This document shows positions 33,287 to 39,053 of a stretch of DNA of 39,053 nt, one piece after another. Where the stretch lies: the NCBI GenBank assembly GCA_030428835.1, contig JAUIEP010000028.1, forward strand, positions 1 to 39,053, written 5' to 3'. How positions within the stretch are numbered: position 1 is the first letter of the stretch; each line of letters starts with the position of its first letter. The translations under genes and the position numbers were made by a program. Source of the DNA: Gammaproteobacteria bacterium. GTDB lineage: Bacteria; Pseudomonadota; Gammaproteobacteria; Pseudomonadales; Halieaceae. The notes below the pieces were generated by a model. That model was not told the origin of the DNA and did not search any database. It saw only the letters and a program-made list of their open reading frames with translations.

Positions 33287-34903
33287 ATGTTCGACTACGC
33301 GGCGCATGGCCTCGTTCCCTCCACGACCCGGCTGCCGCTGCCGGGTGACGGCCCCCAGACCATCGGCGATGTCCTCGCGCGACAGCTTGCGCGCGACCCG
33401 GACCGGCTCGCGCTGGTGGGGCGCGGCGGGCGCTTGACCTACGCGCAGCTCGATGCGGAGGCGGACCGCACCGCCGCGGACTTCCTGGAAGCGGGCATTG
33501 AGCGCTACGACCGTATCGCCGCCTGCCTGCCCAACGACATCGATATCATCATCGCGCTGCTCGCCTGTGCCCGGCTGGGCGCGATCTGGGTCGGCGTCAA
33601 CCGGCCCCTCGCGCCGCCCGAGAAGGCCTTTATCCTCTCCGACAGCGGCGCGCGGTTGTACCTGACCGACGCGGCCGGTGCCGAGGAAATTCATCCGCTG
33701 CTCGGCGAACTGCCGGGGCTGCGCGTGCTGCAGCTCGGCACCGCCGTCATGGAAGGCGGCGTGCACGGTTTCGTGCAGCACCCGAAGCCGAAACCCTACC
33801 CGCGACCCGAAGTCGACCCATTCGAACCCGCCGCCATCGCCTACACCAGCGGCACGACCGGCCGCCCGAAGGGGGCCGTTCACAGTCATCACAACGTGCT
33901 GCTGCCCGGCGCCATCGCGGCACTGGAAGGGCGCTTCGGCGCGGACTGCCCGCAGGGCGTGATGCTACCGCTCACCATCCTCAACCTCATGGTGCTCGCG
34001 CCGATGACGGCCTTCCAGGACGGCGCCAGTTGCGTGTGCATGGACAGCGTGAAACCGCAGGACATCGCCGACTGGGTGGCGCAGGAGAAGATAGGGCACT
34101 TCTCGTCGGTGCCGACCATCATGCAGGACCTGCTGACCTCCGACCTCGTCGACCCCGCGGACCTCGCCAGCCTGGGTAACCCGGACGTCGGTGGCGCGGG
34201 CATCGCCGAGTCCTTCCAGTCACTGTACCGGGAGCGCTTTGGCCGCCACATGACCGTGGCCTACGGCATGACCGAGGCGCCCACCATCGTCGCGAAAACC
34301 AGTCCCCACGAGGCGCCGGTGGAGGAGTTGTGCGGCAGGGCGGTCGCGCAGGTGGAGATCCTTGTCGTCGATGACGAGAATCGTCCCGTACCCGTCGGCA
34401 CGGTCGGCGAAATCTGCGTCCGCCCGGCGACGCAAGGCCCGTACGCCAATGTCTACACCACCATGCTGGGTTACTGGGGCCGGCCGGACGCCACCGCCGA
34501 CGCGCTCGCCGGCGGGATGTACCACACGGGTGATCTGGGCTGCCTCGATGACAGCGGCCAGCTCTTCATCCGCGGTCGGCAGAAGGAACTGATCATCCGC
34601 GGTGGCGCCAACGTGTACCCGGCGGAGGTGGAGCGGGTGCTCGTGACGGATGCGCGCGTCAGCGACGCCGCCGTACTCGGCCTGGACGATGAGCGCCTCG
34701 GCCAGCGCGTGGTCGCGGTTGTGCAGACCGATGTCCAGGACGAGGCGCTGGAAGCGTCGCTGCGCGGCCTGTGCGAGGCGCAGCTCGCGCGCTACAAGGT
34801 GCCGGATCGCATCATTGCGGTGCCGGTATTACCGCGCAATGCCATGAACAAGGTCATCAAGCCGGAACTGGTCGGCTTGTTCGACGCGCAACAGGGTGAC
34901 TGA
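33287..34903 (+). CDS. Acyl-CoA synthetase (AMP-forming ligase)
   Basis: 538 residues; ATG 4 bp after the thiolase-fold gene. The ANL-superfamily motifs are all present: P-loop YTSGTTGRPKGAVHSH (from residue ~186), YGMTEAP (~325), YHTGDLG, RQKELIIRGGANVYPAEVE (hinge), and the late catalytic Lys region NAMNKVIK. It activates a carboxylic acid to its acyl-CoA through an acyl-adenylate, using ATP and CoA. The acid is unknown. In this cluster it would be the entry step feeding the dehydrogenases and the lyase. Length and motifs are normal. Confidence 0.95.
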   Translation: MFDYAAHGLVPSTTRLPLPGDGPQTIGDVLARQLARDPDRLALVGRGGRLTYAQLDAEADRTAADFLEAGIERYDRIAACLPNDIDIIIALLACARLGAIWVGVNRPLAPPEKAFILSDSGARLYLTDAAGAEEIHPLLGELPGLRVLQLGTAVMEGGVHGFVQHPKPKPYPRPEVDPFEPAAIAYTSGTTGRPKGAVHSHHNVLLPGAIAALEGRFGADCPQGVMLPLTILNLMVLAPMTAFQDGASCVCMDSVKPQDIADWVAQEKIGHFSSVPTIMQDLLTSDLVDPADLASLGNPDVGGAGIAESFQSLYRERFGRHMTVAYGMTEAPTIVAKTSPHEAPVEELCGRAVAQVEILVVDDENRPVPVGTVGEICVRPATQGPYANVYTTMLGYWGRPDATADALAGGMYHTGDLGCLDDSGQLFIRGRQKELIIRGGANVYPAEVERVLVTDARVSDAAVLGLDDERLGQRVVAVVQTDVQDEALEASLRGLCEAQLARYKVPDRIIAVPVLPRNAMNKVIKPELVGLFDAQQGD

Positions 34904-34908
34904 TCGCG

Positions 34909-35334
34909 ATGCCGCAAGCACATGAATTCAACCAGAGCGTGCCGGCCCTTGCCGCGGCGCGCGACGCCTTGCGCGCGTCACTGCGGCAGCAGCCACACCT
35001 GCCGGGCGCGGTGCTCGAGCTGTGCCGCCTGCGGCTGGCGCAACTGCACCATAGCGCGGCGGATCTCGCCACAACTGAATACGCCCTGCCCGAAAGCAGG
35101 CGCGGCGCGCTGGGCCACTGGGATTCCTCGTCATTGTTCGGCGCAGCGGAGCGCGCCTGTCTCGCCTTCGCGGAAGTGTATGCCATGGACGCCGCGGCCC
35201 TGACCGACGAGCACGCCGACGCGGTGAAGTCGCACTATGGCGACGCCGGCCTCGTCGCGCTCATCGAGGCCCTGGGGATATTCGACGGCGCGATTCGTGT
35301 GAACCTGTTGTGGGGGGAAGGCGATGACCGGTAA
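34909..35334 (+). CDS. Carboxymuconolactone decarboxylase (AhpD-fold) protein lacking redox cysteines
   Basis: 141 residues, ATG 5 bp after the ligase stop. The core ELCRLRLAQLHHSAAD aligns with the usual ELxRLRVAQxxxCxYC stretch of CMD/AhpD-like proteins, but the two Cys positions are Ser49 and Asp52. The late helix ALIEALGIFDGAIRVN is kept, as in CMD proteins. It should not do disulfide/peroxidase chemistry. It overlaps the next gene, a CMD-family member that keeps the CxxC, by 11 bp, so the two may form a heteromer. It could be a decarboxylase- or isomerase-type member, or a structural subunit; the function is unknown. Confidence 0.8.
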   Translation: MPQAHEFNQSVPALAAARDALRASLRQQPHLPGAVLELCRLRLAQLHHSAADLATTEYALPESRRGALGHWDSSSLFGAAERACLAFAEVYAMDAAALTDEHADAVKSHYGDAGLVALIEALGIFDGAIRVNLLWGEGDDR

Positions 35335-35842
35335 ACCGCGCGCGCACAACCCGGCCGCGCCCAGCGGCAACATGATTGCGGACTCCGCCCTGGGACTGGT
35401 GCCCGAAACACTCGCTTCCTACCTGCACTACAACCGCATGATCTGGGAGGAGGGGCCCTTGAGCCCCGCCGAGGTGGAGGTCGCGCGCCTGCGCAATGCG
35501 CGCAGGGTGAACTGTGTGTTCTGCAAGAGCGTGCGCTATGACATCGCGATCGAGGCGGGGCTTACCGAGGAGCGCGTGGCGATGATCGGCGAGGGCTATC
35601 GCGACAGTGGCCTGAGCGCGCGGGAAAAACTCATCGTGGCGCTGGTGGACCAGTACTACGACGCGCCGGGGTCTATGAGCGAGTCGCTGCGCGCTGAGCT
35701 GGACGCCGAATTCAGCGCGGAGGAGCTGGCCCACCTGTCACTGGCCATCGCGCATTTCAGCGGGTTTTCACGTTGCGCGGTGGCGCTGGGTGGCATGCCC
35801 GAGGAGCTGCCGGTGATGGCGATTTCTCTGCCTGACGGCTAG
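35324..35842 (+). CDS. Carboxymuconolactone decarboxylase/AhpD-fold protein with CxxC
   Basis: 172 residues with RBS GGGGGGAAGG just before ATG and an 11-bp overlap with the preceding CMD gene (coupled translation). The active region is ARLRNARRVNCVFCKSVRYD: C64-x2-C67 is intact, but the His that follows four residues later in AhpD is Arg71. The fold continues with LTEERVAMIGEG and ends in a helix (HLSLAIAHFSGFSRC). It is the last gene of the five-gene plus-strand run. CMD-fold proteins may be peroxidase-like, lactone decarboxylases or unknown; here a late pathway step or redox protection is inference. Confidence 0.88.
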   Translation: MTGKPRAHNPAAPSGNMIADSALGLVPETLASYLHYNRMIWEEGPLSPAEVEVARLRNARRVNCVFCKSVRYDIAIEAGLTEERVAMIGEGYRDSGLSAREKLIVALVDQYYDAPGSMSESLRAELDAEFSAEELAHLSLAIAHFSGFSRCAVALGGMPEELPVMAISLPDG

Positions 35843-35900
35843 GCGCGTGCTCTAACTGGAAGGTGCCGAGTTGCCGGGCATGTTTGCTTTGTGCAGATTC

Positions 35901-35950
35901 CCGTCATTCCCGCGAAAGTGGCGGTCCGACGTTTCGGAATTCAGTGGCGG
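35901..35950 (+). repeat. Left copy of a 50-bp inverted repeat bounding an AT-rich island
   Basis: This segment matches the reverse complement of 36968-37017 at 41 of 50 positions with no gaps, by hand alignment; the shared runs include GTTTCGGAAT and GTGGCGG. It begins with CCGTCATTCCCGCGAAAG, which resembles a common intergenic repeat type. No gene lies between 35843 and 36110. Confidence 0.75.
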
Positions 35951-36110
35951 GTTTGTCCGGCGGATTCAACCGGTGAATGCAACATCTAATCTCTATACAG
36001 GCAGAGAAAAGAGGGCATATTGGAACACTCCGCTTTTCCAATGAACATGGCAGGGTGTTGCGTTGATCAGTTGAATCCACAGCCATAAGCGGACACTGGC
36101 TGTTCAAGCC

Positions 36111-36662
36111 CTATGCGTTGTTTTTGGTGAGCGTTATGCCGATTCCAGCCAGCGATATAGCAAATAAGGCCATTGTCGCCGGAGTAGGTATTCCTTGTCG
36201 TTTAAAAGTCACAAGAGTTAAGAAGCTCAATGAACCCGAGTCTTGGGATCCAGAAAATCCCCAATTGGAAGCACCTGTTGCCCACTCGAATCCGTGCCTG
36301 CTGGCGAAGTTGTTGTCAATATAAACTGAAGGCGAAATAAACTGGTCGGGCACAAACAGTAGGCATATCGGATTCTCACACCCGGCAATATCGCCAGCCA
36401 GAGGTACACCTACAAGGTTAAGCCCCTCTGCAATTGCTGATGAAACGGCGTTCGCCTCTGCTTCATAGGCGGAATCGAAGATAACGTCAGAATAGACCTC
36501 CTCGATCACGCCTTCACGGAAAGTAACGTCGTATAGAATTCCGTCGACATAAACGCCCGTCAAAACGCTGCCATCAGCCGACAAAATTGGCATTGCCATT
36601 GGGTAACTCGAATATACGAGTGTGGCCAAGAAAATAGAGCCTAGTATCATCTTCATAAACAT
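36111..36662 (-). CDS. Secreted protein with variant PEP-CTERM-like sorting signal
   Basis: 183 residues from ATG 36662; nearby in-frame ATGs at 36656 and 36650 are equally possible. A Sec signal (MILGSIFLATLVYSS, then PMAMP) is followed by a short domain with no family I recognise, holding one Cys pair (GCENPIC). The C-terminus, IPTPATMALFAISLAGIGITL, has the proline motif and transmembrane helix of PEP-CTERM proteins. The motif reads PTPAT rather than PEPAT, and the tail is TKNNA instead of an Arg cluster. If functional, it would be processed by an exosortase encoded elsewhere. Codons are AT-rich compared with all neighbours, which suggests transfer. Confidence 0.6.
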   Translation of the reverse strand: MFMKMILGSIFLATLVYSSYPMAMPILSADGSVLTGVYVDGILYDVTFREGVIEEVYSDVIFDSAYEAEANAVSSAIAEGLNLVGVPLAGDIAGCENPICLLFVPDQFISPSVYIDNNFASRHGFEWATGASNWGFSGSQDSGSLSFLTLVTFKRQGIPTPATMALFAISLAGIGITLTKNNA

Positions 36663-36727
36663 CACTGAGTTTTTCTTCGTTCCATAGCACAAGGGGTCAG
36701 AATCCTATTATTAACTCGGACTAAGTG

Positions 36728-36768
36728 TACGTACAAAGGGCTCCGGGTTTTACGTACAAAGCGCTCCG
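36728..36768 (+). repeat. Short direct repeat in the AT-rich intergenic region
   Basis: TACGTACAAAGGGCTCCG (36728-36745) recurs at 36751-36768 with one change (GGG to GCG). It lies in the 406-bp gap between the PEP-CTERM-like gene and mtfA (36663-37068). I see no gene in that gap, only this repeat and the right inverted-repeat copy. Confidence 0.65.
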
Positions 36769-36967
36769 ATCCCATATTTCACGCATTTCCTGTTTTTTTT
36801 TCCTAAAGCCGCAGAGCGAATTGGGTGACGCAGTTCATCGGGGCCGCTCCATGTTATCGCCTGCGAGAAAACTGTAACCTAAAACCACGCGTCCGCTTTA
36901 GGTCGGTAGCTGAAGGTTTGTCGTAGTCTAGTCCAGAAATCCGAGGGTGTCCGTTTCGTGGCAATAT

Positions 36968-37017
36968 CCGCCACCGGATTCCGAAACATCGAACCCCCGC
37001 TTTCCCGGCAAAGACGG
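36968..37017 (-). repeat. Right copy of the 50-bp inverted repeat
   Basis: This is the reverse-complement partner of 35901-35950 (41/50 matches). It marks the point where base composition returns to the high-GC norm, 52 bp before the 3' end of mtfA. Confidence 0.75.
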
Positions 37018-37068
37018 AAATTAGTGCAAAGCTGCTTCGACAACCACCCGGTGCCTGATACCAGGAGA

Positions 37069-37899
37069 CTACCGCTTTTCATGCCAGTCCCTGGGGTCGC
37101 ATCGATAGAAAAGCCGCAATTCCTCGAAAAGCTCCGGACGATGCTTATGCAGCGCGTCGGGCTCCTCAAAAAACGTCTCGGTCGCCACGGCGAAAAACTC
37201 CGCCGGGTTGGTCGCGCCGTAGTCGTCGATCACGGTCGGTTGCCCTTTCATCACCCTGTCCTGAAGGTCCTCGAAGTTCTCCGAGAAGACGCGCGCCCAG
37301 GAGCGGTAACTGTTGTTGCGCAGCACCGGAGCGCCATTGGTGTCGCCCGAGAGTGAATCGAGCTGGTGCGCGAACTCGTGCAGGATGACGTTCTCGCCGT
37401 CCGTGAAATCCGATGCGCCGCGTGCAGCGGCGTCCCAGGCCAGCACGATGCGGCCGTTGTCCCAGGACTCCCCCAGCATATGGTGGGCCTCATTGCTGAC
37501 GGTGCCGTCGTCGTAGTGTTCCTCGCGCCGCGCGCTGAAACCGGAAGGGTAGACGAGTATTGCCGTGAGTCCGGGGTAGACGGAACCCTGCCGGTGCAGC
37601 AACAGCAGGCAGGCCTCCGCGGCGATGGTGAGGCGAATCTCGTCGGTGACTTCCAGGCCTGCGCAGCCGTAGAAGGTCTTGTCGTTGAGAAACAGCTTGA
37701 TGAGCTGGTGCAGGCGTTCCCGCTCCTGGTCGGACAGCCTGGAGTAGACCGCATTGTTGCGCGCGAGAATCTTCTGCCACTCCTGCGCAAACGGCGCCGC
37801 CAACAGGCGCCCGTGCGACCAGTTGCGCCAGCTCCGGTAGAGCAGGAAACCGGCGACAACCAGCGCCGGCGGCAGCAGTGGAATCCAGGAGGAATCCAT
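37069..37899 (-). CDS. mtfA: MtfA-type zinc peptidase (M90 family)
   Basis: 276 residues, ATG start. The short N-terminal hydrophobic stretch (PLLPPALVVAGFLLY) is followed by the MtfA domain. Its HEFAHQLD zinc site gives H174, E175 and H178, with the third ligand probably E234 in NPAEFFAVATETFF. The early IAAEACLLLLH is also typical. In Escherichia coli MtfA is a peptidase that binds and inactivates the repressor Mlc, raising ptsG expression. In this organism the target is unknown, and the N-terminal helix could anchor it to the membrane. It is a lone gene beside the AT-rich island. Confidence 0.92.
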   Translation of the reverse strand: MDSSWIPLLPPALVVAGFLLYRSWRNWSHGRLLAAPFAQEWQKILARNNAVYSRLSDQERERLHQLIKLFLNDKTFYGCAGLEVTDEIRLTIAAEACLLLLHRQGSVYPGLTAILVYPSGFSARREEHYDDGTVSNEAHHMLGESWDNGRIVLAWDAAARGASDFTDGENVILHEFAHQLDSLSGDTNGAPVLRNNSYRSWARVFSENFEDLQDRVMKGQPTVIDDYGATNPAEFFAVATETFFEEPDALHKHRPELFEELRLFYRCDPRDWHEKR

Positions 37900-38155
37900 G
37901 TCCTTACTCTATTTTCACCGCGTTATCACCCCGTCATCATGACCAGCGTCAGTGTACAGCAGTCGGGCGTAAACTTTCCCTATGGCGACACACTCCCGGC
38001 CGCGCCGCGGGTGGGGTGTTGCCCTGTTGGCTTGCCCGGGGTCCGGGCGGGTTTCGGGCACTCGTCACACCATTGCCCGGCGAGCGGCAAACTGCGTCAC
38101 AGTTCTCGCAGCGCGCGGCGTAAATATTGCTGCCCTGGGCTAGCATCGCCTTGAC

Positions 38156-38843
38156 ATGGCGGTCGCGACAGGCGGCCGCGGCACTGCGTCGAGGAAGCTG
38201 CAACCAGTGAACTTCTACTTCGTCAAGGCGGTACGCAAGGTCTTTCCCCTGGCCTTCCTCGAGCCGGAAGGCGGCAGGGGCATTCGCAAGATCGGGCACC
38301 GCGCGTACATCGGCGGGCTGTGGGAAGAAATCGGCAGCCTGCAGTTCAACTTCCTGCTGGCGAAGGGCCTCAGGCCTGAACACTATCTCCTCGATATCGC
38401 CTGCGGCTCGCTGCGCCTGGGCGTGAAGGCGATTCCCTACCTCGAACCCGGCCATTACCTCGGCATCGAGAAAGAGAGCGGACTGCTGGCCGCGGGCCTC
38501 ACCAATGAACTGGACCAGCACGTGAGGGCGCAGAAGCAGCCACGCCTGGAAATCTCGGAGACCTTCGAGTTCGAGCGTTTTGGCCAGCGCGTGGACTTCG
38601 ATGATTGCCGACTGTTTCCGGCAACTCTACCCGGTGTTGCGCCACGGGGGCGTATTCTATGCCACGTATTTCCAGGTGGAGGCTCCCATGCTCAACCCGG
38701 AGCGCCCGCACGCACACGGCTATTTCGCCTACACGGTGGATGAGATGATGGAGTTCGGCCGTGTGCATGGCTACGAGCCGAACTATATCGGCGACTGGCG
38801 CCATCCCCGGGGGCAGGTCATGGTGGAGTATCGCAAGGGCTGA
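38156..38843 (+). pseudogene. Class I SAM-dependent methyltransferase, frameshifted
   Basis: The first frame (ATG 38156, or GTG 38207 with GAGGAAG upstream) gives a methyltransferase N-terminus with motif I LLDIACGSLRLGVKAI and YLGIEKE, up to FERFGQRVDF near 38600. Homologous sequence then continues in another frame: MIADCFRQLYPVLRHGGVFYATYF to the end, VEYRKG, with the stop at 38841-38843. Between the two parts the segment usually present in such enzymes (of the QSxFTHL kind) is missing, so I infer a deletion of roughly 12-13 codons whose length is not a multiple of three. The C-terminal part still reads clean codons, so the lesion may be recent or a sequence error. Confidence 0.75.
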
Positions 38844-38940
38844 AGGCGCCGGATCACCGGGAACGGTGAGTGGAAGGGCTCATCCATGAGCAACACCCTG
38901 GGCTGCGGGGCGAGACAGCTTGCAATCCCGGCCCGTCGTC

Positions 38941-39053
38941 TCACCCCACCGGGAGATTCCCGGGCAGTTGGTCCAGGGCGTGTTCCCTATCTTCGAAGCG
39001 TGCGGCGCCGGCTCTCCGACGGTGGAGTGCGAGAGCGCCGCCGCGTGTGGCGT
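38941..39053 (-). CDS. Possible 3' end of a minus-strand gene, partial
   Basis: A frame open from the window edge ends at a TGA at 38943-38941; its last residues read FEDREHALDQLPGNLPVG. Only 36 residues are visible, with no recognised family. A plus-strand frame from ATG 38884 is also open to the edge but is Arg-rich and looks like a shadow. Weak support. Confidence 0.3.
   Translation of the reverse strand, partial: ATRGGALALHRRRAGAARFEDREHALDQLPGNLPVG

Noticed and set aside
31948-33288. Minus-strand frame of 446 codons antisense to the thiolase-fold gene
   Set aside because: No motif, Ala/Val/His-rich; the plus-strand gene is clear.

Overview
The window is high-GC DNA (about 65% G+C by eye, apart from one AT-richer stretch near 36.0-36.9 kb). 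It carries lipoproteins with typical lipoboxes, TonB-dependent receptors, a membrane alkane hydroxylase and dense fatty-acid/steroid-type acyl-CoA genes. This suits a marine, hydrocarbon- or lipid-using gammaproteobacterium; the Halieaceae/OM60 type is my best guess, inferred from gene style and not proven. I see no rRNA, tRNA, CRISPR array, intact transposase or phage gene.

Left part (1-9.5 kb): a 5'-truncated TonB-dependent receptor is followed by a large surface lipoprotein made of two tandem copies of one beta-helix-like unit, closed by a strong terminator. Next come a membrane GGDEF-EAL protein and a beta-propeller lipoprotein.

9.5-16.7 kb: three minus-strand genes (carotenoid-cleavage-type dioxygenase, CRTAC1/ASPIC-UnbV FG-GAP protein, membrane-anchored epoxide-hydrolase-like alpha/beta hydrolase) face a second complete TonB receptor. 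They look like one uptake-and-cleavage locus.

16.7-22.2 kb: a small cluster of palindromic repeats, a Ddn-like deazaflavin/quinone-reductase family protein, and an alkB-rubredoxin operon. The alkB operon is divergent from an AraC-family regulator, with a 22-bp-period direct repeat between them. A calcium-repeat lipoprotein and dinB (DNA polymerase IV) follow.

22.2-35.8 kb: a double-PilZ protein and an amidohydrolase, then a large folded repeat element, then the main catabolic locus. A minus-strand run encodes five acyl-CoA dehydrogenases and an APH-like kinase. The first four dehydrogenases form two large/small pairs in mirror order; the fifth overlaps the kinase gene, like a split ACAD10/11 enzyme. 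The divergent plus-strand run encodes a DUF35 Zn-ribbon/OB protein, a thiolase-fold protein without the usual nucleophilic Cys (Ltp2 retro-aldolase-like), an acyl-CoA ligase and two AhpD-fold proteins, one lacking its redox cysteines. Together they read as a CoA-dependent degradation pathway for a branched, cyclic or hydroxylated acid. This is the best candidate for an undescribed system here.

35.9-39.05 kb: an AT-rich island with a PEP-CTERM-like gene, bounded by 50-bp inverted repeats; then mtfA, a frameshifted methyltransferase and possibly the 3' end of one more gene.
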